Origin: Maliibacterium massiliense
GTDB lineage: Bacteria; Bacillota; Clostridia; Christensenellales; Maliibacteriaceae
Direction of reading: 5' to 3'
NCBI RefSeq assembly: GCF_900604345.1
Contig: NZ_LR026983.1
Coordinates: 310,001 to 374,000 of the forward strand
Length of the DNA stretch: 64,000 nt
Under the pieces are notes generated by a model. That model was not told where the DNA came from. It did no database searches and was given only the letters and a program-made list of their open reading frames with translations. Positions 1 through 8,800 of this stretch are shown piece after piece. Numbering within the stretch: position 1 is the first letter of the stretch; each line of letters opens with the position of its first letter. Position numbers and translations under genes: made by a program.

Positions 1-73
1 CGATCAGGTGCGGCTCGTGCACATAAGCGTCGTTGATCTGCTTGGCCCGCGCCAGGCTCAGTGTTTCTCCCAT
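1..73 (-). CDS. Partial CDS, possible HD-domain hydrolase N-terminus
   Basis: Only the first 24 codons lie in the window. The gene runs off the left edge, reading leftward. An ATG at 73, preceded by two in-frame TTG codons (76 and 79), follows an AAAGGGG ribosome site. The peptide begins MGETLSLARAKQINDAYV and continues with HEPHLI. This loosely resembles the N-terminus of small HD-domain phosphohydrolases, where a helix leads to a conserved His. That resemblance is my inference from a very short stretch. The gene is divergent from the FGGY kinase at 206. Confidence 0.35.
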   Translation of the reverse strand, partial: MGETLSLARAKQINDAYVHEPHLI

Positions 74-205
74 CAACAATGCAATCCCCTTTCCGTCGCG
101 CCCGCCCCCGGTTTTGCACATCATTTCCCCCTGGGCGGGCATTTTGCTGTATAATGAGATTATTATACTACGCTTGTCCGTCAAACTGCAAAAGGAGTGT
201 CTCTT

Positions 206-1516
206 ATGAAGATCATTGCCCTTGACATTGGCTCAAGCTTTACCAAATCCGCCATTATGGACACCGCAAGCGGCGCGCTTTTAAGCAAAACCCGCATGCC
301 CACCCCTGCGCGGTTAGATACGGACGATCCCACCCGCTTTGAGGTGGACGCAGACCTCATCTACGATACCGTCACCCAGCTCATCGACGCGCAGCTGGCG
401 CAGACGCGGGAGATCGGCGGCATCTTTTTCAGCATCCAGATGCACGGCTATATCCTCAGCCGCGGCCTGGAGGCCGTCACCCCCTACGTCAGCTGGCAGG
501 ACGCCTACGCGGATAAGCCGCGGCCGGAGGGCTCCCACCTGGCCCGTCTGCAGCAGCTGCTGGGGCCCGATGCAGTTGCAAGCATGGGCACCCGTTATAA
601 ATCGGGCATCGCCGCCTGCAGCCTCTACGCCCGCCAGCAGCAGCATCCCATCGCGTTGGAAGGTCTGCGCTTTCACACGCTGGGCGGCTATCTGATCTAC
701 CGCATGTCGGGCGGCAAGGCGCACGCCTGTCATCTGACCAGCGCGGCGGCTACCGGCTTTGCGGACGCGCCGCGCGGGGTATGGAACGCGCGCACCATTC
801 GCCTGACAGGCTGCGATGCGCTCACCTTCCCCGCCATCGTGCCCGCGGATCGGCCTCTGGGCAGCTACCGCGGCGTGCCCCTCTACTGCGATATCGGCGA
901 CCACCAGGCAAGCGTCTACGGCGCGGGCGACGACCTTGCGTCCGCAGCAATTATCACCATCGGCACCGCGGGCATCGTCTGCGCAGTAGCCCCCGGTTTT
1001 GTGCACGCGGATATGGAGGTGCGTCCCTTCTTTGACGAGCACTGCCTGATGACCATCACCCGCCAGCCCGGCGGCCGCGTGGTGGACGTGATCATCGACC
1101 TGATTCAGGACGCTGTATGCACCGTCACGGACGCGCCGTGCCAGCGGCAGGAGATCTGGCGCAGGCTGTAGGAGCAGGTGCCCGAGGATACCGCCGCACT
1201 GCGCGTGACACCGGACTTCTACATCGGCCAGGGCGAGGGGGCCATCACGCAAATCAGTCCGGTCAACCTCCATGTGCGCAACCTGTTTGCCGCCACCCTC
1301 GACAGCCTTGCGGAAGCGTACGCCCAGTCGCTTGCGCGGCTGCGCGCCCACAACCCCGGCATCAACCGGCTGATTCTCTGCGGCGGCAAGCTTTCCAAAG
1401 CCGAGCCGCTGCGCCAGCGCATCGCGCGGGCCACCGGCCTTGCGACCAGTTTCTCTCCCAACGAGGACGAGGCGCTCTACGGCTTGATGAAGCTTGCGCG
1501 CCGGGTAGAAAAATAG
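206..1516 (+). pseudogene. FGGY-family carbohydrate kinase, interrupted by one in-frame TAG
   Basis: FGGY kinases phosphorylate sugars or polyols with ATP in the cytoplasm. The N-terminal phosphate-binding motif (ALDIGSSFTKSA), the catalytic-Asp region (CDIGDHQASVYG) and the second phosphate motif (ITIGTAG) come before the break. The C-terminal adenosine motif (LILCGGKLSKAEPL) comes after it. The start is the ATG at 206, eight bases after AAAGGAG; a GTG at 197 lies inside that ribosome site. Codon 322 is TAG (1169-1171). The same frame stays open to a second TAG at 1516, which is followed by a clear terminator. Read through, the product would be 436 residues, slightly short for the family; sedoheptulokinase-like members are the closest I recognise. 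Termination at codon 322 would lose the adenosine site. It could be a recent nonsense mutation, a sequencing error or a recoded stop. Confidence 0.75.
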
Positions 1517-1530
1517 TACATGGCATGCAA

Positions 1531-1566
1531 AACGCGCATCCACACTGTGTGGATGCGCGTTTTTTC
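1531..1566 (+). terminator. Rho-independent terminator after FGGY kinase
   Basis: A long perfect hairpin (arm AACGCGCATCCACA and its complement) is followed by a run of T. It sits 15 bases after the distal TAG at 1516, so that TAG is the natural gene end. Confidence 0.9.
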
Positions 1567-1675
1567 TCTGCGCACGCCGCGCGATATCCGGCAGATACGC
1601 CTGCGGAGGTTTACCGCCGCGCAAGAGGAGCGAAAGGACCGCGCATAGATACGCGCGCTTTTTCTCGGATATTTA

Positions 1676-2086
1676 TTAGGCAGCCTGCCTGTTTTTCACC
1701 GCGCCAACCACATAGAGAATGGGCAGCACAGCACCCACAAGCGTGGTCCACTGGAAACCGCCGGAGAAGATGCTGATAACGTACAGCGCCAGGCAGATGA
1801 TGCCAAACACCATGCAGATGGTCGCTTTTTCCGGTTTATTTGCATTGATGATGCCAAGGATGCCGGTAATGAGCTCCAGCACGGCGGGAACGAGGGTGAG
1901 CAGCATGATGCCCACGCCCGCAGCGGCAGCGCCCGCGCCTGCTAGCGCGCCCGCTGCAGAGCCCACAAGAATCGTGGTGAAAAGCAGCGTGACCAGCGCA
2001 ATCGCGGAAAAGATCACCATCAGGATGCCGCTGACTTTCAGCAAGCCTTTGCCCGGCGCATTGCCGGCGTTTACGTCGTTGTTCAT
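1676..2086 (-). CDS. Small polytopic membrane protein, function unknown
   Basis: This is a 136-residue protein with about four hydrophobic helices and glycine/alanine-rich segments. One lies around residues 17-40, one around 45-60, and two in the C-terminal half. The start is an ATG preceded by GGGGGAAATG. It stands alone, reading leftward and convergent with the FGGY kinase. I do not recognise a named family. It has the look of the short DUF-type integral membrane proteins common in Firmicutes. No catalytic motif is visible. Confidence 0.7.
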   Translation of the reverse strand: MNNDVNAGNAPGKGLLKVSGILMVIFSAIALVTLLFTTILVGSAAGALAGAGAAAAGVGIMLLTLVPAVLELITGILGIINANKPEKATICMVFGIICLALYVISIFSGGFQWTTLVGAVLPILYVVGAVKNRQAA

Positions 2087-2623
2087 AATTCATTTCCCCC
2101 TTCACGTATTCACAGCGGATGTCTCCCCTGCAGCTGCAGCGCCGCGCCTGCTCACACTCCTCTTTGCCCGCCAGGCGCGGCAGCCGATATATATTTTTTA
2201 TTTTATCAAACATAGCGGCCAATTACCATGCCTTTACAGGAAATACCGCACCGCGCCGCTGTTCTTTTTACCGGCGCGCCCGCTTGCGCGGCGCGTCTCG
2301 CGCGGACAACGACCCCAAAAGGGCGGCATATGCACGCCCTGCAGCGGACGCTCCCGCGCAGTCTTCATGTTCTAATTCTCATTTAAGCGCGCCGTGTGCA
2401 TACAATGCCCGCTATGGAGATAGCGCGCGCCCATCGCTTCGTCAGGCGCTCTCTCTTGCGCCAACAGGAGCTTCGCAGCGCAGGGATGCGTGTCCGCGCC
2501 CTTCTCCGCTCCCGTGCAAATTGTGCCTGCGCCCTGTATAGAAACGGGACCCTTCATCTTGCCACGCAGCAAGGCGAAGAGCCCCGTCTGTTCAGATCAT
2601 CATCGCTTGTGCGGCATCGCGCC
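2087..2623. other. Intergenic, 537 bp, no supported gene
   Basis: This lies between the start of the small membrane protein and the end of the antiporter. It contains a short AT-rich patch near 2188-2215 that could hold the promoter of the leftward membrane protein gene. Otherwise it is GC-rich with no ORF I can support, no clear terminator and no RNA I recognise. Confidence 0.5.
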
Positions 2624-4117
2624 CTACGCCGCCTGCTTCTTCTTGGTCATGCGATAGACCACCGTCAGCGTCACAAACAGCAGCACCGCGCCCGCGCCCA
2701 GGCCGATGTAGCCGTTGGCCAGCACGCCCGAAAGGATGTAGCCCACCAGGCAGCATGCCGCCACAATCAGCGCGTAGGGCATCTGGGTGGAGACGTGCTC
2801 AATGTGATTGCACTTGGCCCCCGCCGAGGACAAAATGGTGGTATCGGAGATGGGCGATACATGGTCGCCACACACTGCGCCCGCCAGCACAGCCGACACG
2901 GTGATCACCATCAACTCCGATGCGACGTCGCCAAAGACCGCGATGACGATGGGCACCAGGATGCCGAACGTGCCCCAAGAGGTGCCCGTGGCAAACGCAA
3001 GGCCCAGCGCCGTGAGGAAGAACACCGCGGGCATCAGCGACATGCCCATGGTGCTGCCCCCCACAAGGGTGCGCACATAGCCGCCCGCGTCGAGATAATC
3101 CGCGCTGCAGATGCCGCTGAGCGTCCAGGCAAGGGTCAGTATCAGGATGGCCGGCACCATGGCCTTAAAGCCGTCCACCAGGCTCTCGGTAAACTCCTTG
3201 AAGGTGATGATTTTGCGCGGCACATACCAGAAGAACGAAAAGACAATGGTGATAAACGAACCGTAGACAAGCGAGGTGGCCGCGTCGCAGTTGGCAAACG
3301 CGTCCAGCACCGAGGCCCCCTCAAACAGCCCGCCCGTGTAGAGCATGCTCATGATGCACAAAAAGATCAACACCACGATGGGCACGATCAAATCCTTGAC
3401 CTTACCCTTTTTGCCCAGACCGATCTCTTCCTCGTTATCGTCCTGCGCGCCGCCGTCGGGATGCGCCTGCTCATAGCGCTTCATGGCGCCGAAGTCAAAG
3501 TTCAGCGCGATGATGTAGATGATCATGCCGATGGTCAAAAGCGCGTACAGGTTATAGGGGATGGTGCGCAAAAACAGGTTGAACCCGTCGATGGCAGACC
3601 CTTCGGGCAGGCTGGAGCTGACCGCTGCGGCCCAGCTGGAGATGGGCGCGATGATGCAGATGGGTGCGGCCGTGGCGTCGATGATGTAGGCGAGCTTGGC
3701 GCGGGTAATCTTGTGCCGGTCCGCCACCGGCCGCATGACCGTGCCCACCGTCAGGCAGTTGAAGTAATCGTCCACAAAGATCAGCGCGCCCAGGCCGGAC
3801 GTCGCCGCCAGCGCGCCCCGCTTGGACTTGATCGCCTTGCCCGCCCAGTTGCCGTAGGCGCGCGAGGCGCCCGACTTCTGCAGCAGGGCCACAAGCATGC
3901 CCAGCAGTACCAGAAAGATGACGATGTTGATGTTGGAGCCTACCCGCTCTCCCATTACCGAGAAGGTGGTTTCCACGGCGCCGGCCACGTTAAAGCTCGT
4001 AAAGAACAGCGCCCCGCTGATGATGCCGATGAACAGGGAAACGTACACTTCCTTGGTCAGCAGCGCCAGCAAGATGGCGATGATGGGCGGCACCAGTGCC
4101 CAGAATGTCGCTTGCAT
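2624..4117 (-). CDS. NhaC-family Na+/H+ antiporter
   Basis: A 497-residue integral membrane protein with roughly eleven to twelve hydrophobic segments, matching the NhaC/Na+-H+ antiporter-like family. These proteins exchange Na+ for H+ or, in some clades, for organic acids. Visible landmarks are the FVDDYFNCLTVGTVMRP block near residue 115 and the GTSWGTFGILVPI block in the C-terminal half. A charged cytoplasmic loop lies mid-protein. The ATG at 4117 is ten bases behind AGGAG; an in-frame TTG at 4123 would add two residues. It reads leftward just downstream of a GNAT gene, with 22 bases between. Which ion or solute it exchanges cannot be told from the sequence. Confidence 0.88.
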   Translation of the reverse strand: MQATFWALVPPIIAILLALLTKEVYVSLFIGIISGALFFTSFNVAGAVETTFSVMGERVGSNINIVIFLVLLGMLVALLQKSGASRAYGNWAGKAIKSKRGALAATSGLGALIFVDDYFNCLTVGTVMRPVADRHKITRAKLAYIIDATAAPICIIAPISSWAAAVSSSLPEGSAIDGFNLFLRTIPYNLYALLTIGMIIYIIALNFDFGAMKRYEQAHPDGGAQDDNEEEIGLGKKGKVKDLIVPIVVLIFLCIMSMLYTGGLFEGASVLDAFANCDAATSLVYGSFITIVFSFFWYVPRKIITFKEFTESLVDGFKAMVPAILILTLAWTLSGICSADYLDAGGYVRTLVGGSTMGMSLMPAVFFLTALGLAFATGTSWGTFGILVPIVIAVFGDVASELMVITVSAVLAGAVCGDHVSPISDTTILSSAGAKCNHIEHVSTQMPYALIVAACCLVGYILSGVLANGYIGLGAGAVLLFVTLTVVYRMTKKKQAA

Positions 4118-4139
4118 GTGCAATTCTCTCCTATCTATC

Positions 4140-4616
4140 TTATTTTATGAGTGCGCGCATCGCCTCGTCGGTGAGACGATAGGTTGTCCAGTCATCCATG
4201 GGCACCGCGCCCATGCGCTTATAAAATGCGATGGAGGGCGTGTTCCAGTTGAGGCACGTCCACTCCAGGCGCTTGCAGCCGCGCCTTTGGGCCTCCTTGA
4301 CCACTTCCAGAAAGAGCGCTTTGCCGATATGCCTGCCGCGGAACGCCGGATATACGAACAGATCCTCTAGATAGAGCCCCGTGCGGCCGATAAACGTGGA
4401 AAAATTCTCAAAAAAGAGCGCAAAGCCCGCCGGCTCCCCCTGGTATTCGGCAATGAACACGCCTGCCGCGCCCCTGTCAAACACATACTCCTCCAGGCTC
4501 TCCACCGTGGCGATCACCTGGTCGGACATCTTTTCATAATCCGCAATGCCGCGGATAAACGCAAGCACAAGCGCCGCGTCCTCTTTTTTCGCAACACGAA
4601 TCCGAAGGTCCTGCAT
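4140..4616 (-). CDS. GNAT family N-acetyltransferase
   Basis: This is a 158-residue acyl-CoA-dependent N-acetyltransferase of the GNAT fold. The beta4-alpha3 region has the acetyl-CoA pyrophosphate motif around FRGRHIGKALFLEV, and the C-terminal part (LEWTCLNWNTPSIAFYKRMGA) is characteristic of diamine/spermidine acetyltransferase-like members. The acceptor substrate is unknown. The ATG at 4616 has a weak upstream AGGG; an in-frame TTG immediately precedes it. The gene lies just upstream of the antiporter and probably shares its transcript. Confidence 0.87.
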   Translation of the reverse strand: MQDLRIRVAKKEDAALVLAFIRGIADYEKMSDQVIATVESLEEYVFDRGAAGVFIAEYQGEPAGFALFFENFSTFIGRTGLYLEDLFVYPAFRGRHIGKALFLEVVKEAQRRGCKRLEWTCLNWNTPSIAFYKRMGAVPMDDWTTYRLTDEAMRALIK

Positions 4617-4619
4617 CAA

Positions 4620-5182
4620 ACCCTACAACCTTCCCCTTATCATCATATCGTTTCCAGCGCCGCACGAACGGGACGCCGGGGAAAACCTGCCGCGCCTTTT
4701 CGCACCGCGGCCAAAAATACATGACATCTCTATTAAAGTACCATAAAGAAAGCGCGCGCTCAACCGGTAAAACGTGCAAATCCGTCTTTTTTTGCGGTGT
4801 GGAAGAAAACATGCCCCCGCGCGAAGGTGGCGGCACAAAAAAAGTGCCTGCGCGGTCGTATCGGAACACGCGGCCGCGCAAGGACAACAAAAACCCGCTT
4901 ATGCGGCATGTGCGCGCGATAAACCGTGGCGCGAACGCGGCAGACCGCATGCGGGGATGCAGCAACCGTGCAGGGCAATTGCGCACACTTCAGCTTCGTT
5001 GCAATTCACCCACGTCGTAAGGTGCGCGGCCGGCTTATTTGAACCCTGATGCGCGGTTCTGCGAGACGCGTCCCATCATTAAAAAACCCATTCTAAAGAA
5101 GAGTGCCCGGCGGGCAGCACCGTTTCATTCCGCGCACGTCTCGCAGCTTTTAACCGGTGATCAGTGTCAGTATTTCTTTCGC
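4620..5182. other. Intergenic, about 560 bp, no supported gene
   Basis: GC-rich sequence between the GNAT gene and the decayed CRISPR repeats. Several overlapping open frames exist, but none has a convincing ribosome site, domain or codon pattern. I see no tRNA, hairpin with T-tract, or repeat before 5183. Confidence 0.5.
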
Positions 5183-5418
5183 ATTTCAATCCACGCGCCT
5201 CTTGCGAGGCGCGACTTATTACAGCAGTTGTAAAAGACTATTGGAGGAGCTTTAATCCGCGCGCCTCTTGCGAGATGCGGCCGCGATCCATGCGTTTGCG
5301 GCGCAAGTGTCCAAGCGACTTCAATCCGCGCGCCTCTTGCGAGGCTCGACGATGTGTGGCTGGATGTCACCGCGAGTGCATTCCTATTTCAACCCACGCA
5401 CGCCGCGCGGCGTGCGGC
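5183..5418 (-). CRISPR. Decayed type I-C-like CRISPR array, left part (4 repeats)
   Basis: Four 33-nt repeat relics lie at 5183-5215, 5249-5281, 5318-5350 and 5386-5418, separated by spacers of 33, 36 and 35 nt. The 5' block (TTTCAATCC, as read on +) and the terminal GCGAC relate them to the intact array at 11535-11905. The stem differs: GCGCCTC/GAGGCGC in the first, the same with one mismatch (third) or two (second), and GCACGCC/GGCGTGC in the fourth. By analogy with I-C repeats ending in ATTGAAAT, transcription would be leftward. No cas gene is in the window. Confidence 0.8.
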
Positions 5419-5502
5419 AATAACACACCCCCCGATTTGACCCTCCATAGCATGCAGATTCCTCGGGGTGTCTTGCGCTAAGATTGCGCGAACATAAAAT
5501 GC

Positions 5503-5964
5503 TCATCCCATACGCTGGGCATATAAATCAAATTTGACCTGCCAATCGCCGTCCTCTGTCACCGTAATATCCTGCCAATGAAAATGATCGTCCTCGATTT
5601 TTGCAAAGACCCATTTTCTCCTTTCATCATCCACATTCGTAAGGACTATGATATCGTCTTGCTTTCTCGCTTCAAACCTCATGATTTTTCCTGTATAGCA
5701 ATATGCGATATCCCAAGTGTTTGTGCCAGGGTTATAAATACGAAGTGTTGTTCCGTATTCAAAGCCCGGCAAAACAATCACATCCTGAACCGCCATTCCC
5801 TCAAGAATCCTTGAAAAATGCCACTCGCCTTTTCTCACGCGGGAATCACGATTGTCTACATAGTCTATGCTCCAGCTTCCAATCAACTTTCCAAAATAAT
5901 CAAACGCTTCGGGCAGTGCTTTATGTTTCCTTTCGCTGGACAGCGCCTCAAAAAAATGCTGCAT
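5503..5964 (-). CDS. Conserved hypothetical protein (DUF1579-like), lodged between CRISPR relics
   Basis: A 153-residue soluble protein with no signal peptide. It has a beta-rich pattern and a GKLIGSWSIDY motif, then EWHFSRILEGMAVQDV, which recalls small lipocalin/calycin-like DUF1579-type proteins. I am unsure of the exact family, and no function is assigned. The start is the ATG at 5964, six bases behind GGAGG. The gene is visibly AT-richer than its neighbours. It occupies the 590-bp gap between the repeat ending at 5418 and the one starting at 6009, so it may have been inserted into the array. Only 44 bases separate its start from the next repeat. Confidence 0.75.
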   Translation of the reverse strand: MQHFFEALSSERKHKALPEAFDYFGKLIGSWSIDYVDNRDSRVRKGEWHFSRILEGMAVQDVIVLPGFEYGTTLRIYNPGTNTWDIAYCYTGKIMRFEARKQDDIIVLTNVDDERRKWVFAKIEDDHFHWQDITVTEDGDWQVKFDLYAQRMG

Positions 5965-6008
5965 ACCAATCCTCCTGCAAAACGCTGGTTTTGACTGTTT
6001 CTATCTGG

Positions 6009-6315
6009 ATTGCAATCCACGCCTGCCGCGCGGCAGGCGACAGTTTTCAATGTCCAGCCTATAACCAGCTGCTGAAATTTCAATGCACGCGTATATGCAT
6101 TGAAACAAACTTTGGAAAAGTGTCTCGCCGCTTCGCGCCACAGATTTCAACCCGCGCAGGCATGCGACTGTAGACGCCGGGACAATACCTTGTTGTGCGC
6201 CGTGCTTCAAGCCACGCGCCACGCGCCTCATACGAGGTGCGACAACATCACCGAGCGAGCGCGCGGGCGGCCGCACGCCAAAGCTTCAATCCACACACCT
6301 GATGCAAGCCGCGGC
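6009..6315 (-). CRISPR. Decayed type I-C-like CRISPR array, right part (5 repeat relics)
   Basis: Repeat relics lie at 6009-6041 (33 nt, new perfect stem GCCTGCC/GGCAGGC), 6077-6109 (right half replaced, forming TTTCAATGCA...TGCATTGAAA), 6144-6168 (8-nt internal deletion), 6204-6243 (7-nt internal duplication, stem kept with one G-U pair) and 6283-about 6315 (stem largely lost). Spacers are 35, 34, 35 and 39 nt. The regular period and shared TTTCAA start show that this is the continuation of the array at 5183, on the other side of the gene at 5503-5964. Confidence 0.75.
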
Positions 6316-6503
6316 AATTACCCGCCGTACCTGCCGGCGCGGTGATCCCCTCTCCCTTTGCGCGCTGCATGTGTGTGCGGCGTTACATCCTGCACAAGGG
6401 CTGCCCGCCCATAAGCTTCTTGCAGTACACAAACCCACGGTGCGCGTGCCGGATATCGCGCCATTTGCATCTGCGCCGCATGGGCCCGCGCCTCCGTCAA
6501 ACG

Positions 6504-8285
6504 CTACGCCTCGGCGGGCATGTCGCGCATGTACATGTTGTAGAGACCGTAATAGATGCCCCTTTTCGCCATCAGCTCCTGGTGCGTTCCCTGCTCCTCA
6601 ATGCCCTTGTCGGTCAGCACCAGGATCACCTTGGCGCCCCGGATGGTGGTCAGGCGGTGGGCAATGGTGAATGTGGTGCGGTCCTTTGCCAGTTCCTCAA
6701 GCGAATGCTGCACCACGCTCTCGCTCTCGTTGTCCAGCGCGCTTGTCGCCTCGTCCAATATCAGGATCGAGGGGTTCTTCAAAAACACGCGCGCAATGCT
6801 GATGCGCTGCTTCTGCCCGCCCGAGAGCTTAACCCCGCGCTCCCCCACGTACGTCTCGTACTTTTGCGGCAGCGTCATGATAAAATCGTGCGCGCCCGCG
6901 CGGCGGGCGGCCTCCACCACCTGCGCGTGCGTGGCGCCCGGCATGCCGTAGGCGATGTTCTCCTCCACCGAGCCGGAGAACAGATACACGTCCTGCTGCA
7001 CCATGCCGATGTGGCTGCGCAGGGACTGCTGCGTCACGTCGCGGATGTCCACACCGTCGATGCGGATGCTGCCAGACGTCACCTCATAGAAGCGGGGGAT
7101 CAGGTTGCACAGCGTGCTCTTGCCGCTGCCGGAAGGGCCCACCAGCGCGATGTTATCCCCCGGGGCTACATGCAGGTTGATGGCGTGCAGCACCTCGTGA
7201 TCGTCGTCCGCATAGCGGAAGCTGACGTTGTCAAAGGTGATCTCGCCGCGCACGTGCGCAAGCGGCGCCGCGCACGGCTTATCGACGATATCCGGCTGGG
7301 TGTCCATGATCTCGGCAAAGCGCTCAATGCCCGTCATGCCGCGCTGGAACTGCTCGGTAAACTCCACAATGCGGCGGATGGACGTCAACAGCGTGGTGAT
7401 ATAGAGCAGATAGGCGATCAAATCCGAGGCGTTGATTTTGCCCTGCATCATAAAGAGCGCGCCCACCACCAACACGCCCACATACATCAGCCCATCAAAG
7501 AGGCGCGTGCCGCTGTTGAACAGTGCCATGTATTTGTAGGCAAGCTTTTTGATGCGCAGAAAGGCATCGTTACCCTGCGCAAACTTTTCCTCCTCGATGC
7601 GCTCATTGGCAAAGGACTTGACCACGCGGATGCCCAGCAGCGTGTCCTCCACCTGGGCGTTGATATCCCCCACCTGCCGGCGGGACATGCGAAAGGCCCC
7701 GCGCATTTTGGTGTTGAATACCGCGGCAAACAGCGCCATGACGGGCAGCAGCGCAAAGATGATGATGGTCAGCAGCCAGTTGACGTTACCCAGGATGATA
7801 AACGAGCCCACGATTTTCAGGCCCGCGATGAAAAACTCCTCGGGGCAGTGGTGCGCAAACTCCGTGACCTCAAACAGGTCGTTGGTGATGCGCGCCATGA
7901 TGTTGCCTACCTTGTTGTTATCGTAATACCAAAATGAGAGCTTCTGCAGGTGGGCGAACAGGTCGCGGCGCATGTCCGTCTCGATCTTTGCCCCCATGCC
8001 GTGGCCGATGGAGGTCATGTAATAGTTGGCGATGGTGTCCATCACCCGCAGACCCAGATAGAGCGCGCCCAGCCGCAGCACGGTGGAGAGCATCAGCCCC
8101 GCGGGGTTGCTTATGCCCTCGTTGGTGATAAAGCGCACGATCATCGGGAAGGCCAGCTCACACACCGTCGAGAGGGCGGCGCAGAAAAGGTCGATCACCA
8201 GGATCATAATATACGGCCTGAAATACGGCAGGAACCGGCGCATCAGCACGCCCGTTTTGTAAGAATGTGTGTTTTCCAATAGCAT
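6504..8285 (-). CDS. ABC exporter, fused permease and ATPase
   Basis: A 593-residue half-transporter of the MsbA/LmrA-type ABC exporter class that would act as a homo- or heterodimer in the cytoplasmic membrane. The N-terminal ~330 residues form a six-helix transmembrane domain. The C-terminal nucleotide-binding domain has Walker A (GPSGSGKST near residue 382), the signature LSGGQKQ near 484, Walker B (ILILDEATSALD) and the H-loop in TIAHRLTTI. All ATPase motifs are intact. It starts at the ATG 8285 behind AAGGGGGG. No partner half-transporter is adjacent. Its substrate (drug, lipid or peptide) cannot be inferred. Confidence 0.9.
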   Translation of the reverse strand: MLLENTHSYKTGVLMRRFLPYFRPYIMILVIDLFCAALSTVCELAFPMIVRFITNEGISNPAGLMLSTVLRLGALYLGLRVMDTIANYYMTSIGHGMGAKIETDMRRDLFAHLQKLSFWYYDNNKVGNIMARITNDLFEVTEFAHHCPEEFFIAGLKIVGSFIILGNVNWLLTIIIFALLPVMALFAAVFNTKMRGAFRMSRRQVGDINAQVEDTLLGIRVVKSFANERIEEEKFAQGNDAFLRIKKLAYKYMALFNSGTRLFDGLMYVGVLVVGALFMMQGKINASDLIAYLLYITTLLTSIRRIVEFTEQFQRGMTGIERFAEIMDTQPDIVDKPCAAPLAHVRGEITFDNVSFRYADDDHEVLHAINLHVAPGDNIALVGPSGSGKSTLCNLIPRFYEVTSGSIRIDGVDIRDVTQQSLRSHIGMVQQDVYLFSGSVEENIAYGMPGATHAQVVEAARRAGAHDFIMTLPQKYETYVGERGVKLSGGQKQRISIARVFLKNPSILILDEATSALDNESESVVQHSLEELAKDRTTFTIAHRLTTIRGAKVILVLTDKGIEEQGTHQELMAKRGIYYGLYNMYMRDMPAEA

Positions 8286-8311
8286 CTGCCCCCCTTACCC
8301 CTCTTTGCGCA

Positions 8312-8794
8312 TCAATCGCGCCGGATGATATCTGCAAAGCGCCCCTGCGCAAGGCGCATCAGCTCCCCGGGCGCAAGCGCCATCTGGCAGCCGATCCTGC
8401 CCGCGCTGACCAGCACGCGCGCCAGTTTCTCTGCGGATGCGTCCATCACGGTGGGATAGGCCCGCTTCATGCACAGCGGCGAACAGCCGCCCCGCACGTA
8501 GCCGGTGAGCCTGTTGATTTCGCTTACGTGGATCATCTCCACGGATTTTTCGCCCACCGCACGGGCGGCCTTCTTCAAATCCAGCGCGGCCGCAACCGGC
8601 ACCACAAATACGTACATGCCGCGGCTGTGGCCGCGGGTAACCAGCGTCTTGTAGACCTCGCGCTCGTCCACGCCCAGCTTGCGGGCCACCGACACGCCAT
8701 CGATCGCGCCGTCCCCCGCGTCATACTGGTAGAACGCGTGCGCCGCGCCGCTTGCCTCCACCAGGCGCATGGCGTTGGTTTTGACTTCCTTCAT
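8312..8794 (-). CDS. ybaK: YbaK/EbsC-family Cys-tRNA(Pro)/aminoacyl-tRNA deacylase
   Basis: A 160-residue protein of the YbaK family, which hydrolyses mischarged Cys-tRNA(Pro) in trans and so protects proline codons. The family hallmarks are present: KTLVTRG near residue 49, the VPVAAALDLKKAA segment with the catalytic-site Lys, and the C-terminal GGCSPLCMKRAYP block followed by SAGRIGCQMALAP. Length is normal (about 155-160). It lies 26 bases upstream of the ABC exporter and six bases downstream of the DUF1003 gene, all leftward, so the three may be co-transcribed. Confidence 0.9.
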   Translation of the reverse strand: MKEVKTNAMRLVEASGAAHAFYQYDAGDGAIDGVSVARKLGVDEREVYKTLVTRGHSRGMYVFVVPVAAALDLKKAARAVGEKSVEMIHVSEINRLTGYVRGGCSPLCMKRAYPTVMDASAEKLARVLVSAGRIGCQMALAPGELMRLAQGRFADIIRRD

Positions 8795-8800
8795 GCCCCA

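Noticed and set aside
2396..4150. Long open frame antisense to the antiporter
   Set aside because: It covers the NhaC gene on the other strand. The product is low-complexity His/Arg/Asp-rich with no domain, typical for a shadow frame in GC-rich DNA.
5164..5481. Open frames made of FNPRASCEAR-like peptide repeats
   Set aside because: These are translations of the CRISPR repeats, not protein repeats. The same is true of the FNPRTPRGVR frames at 11561-11863.
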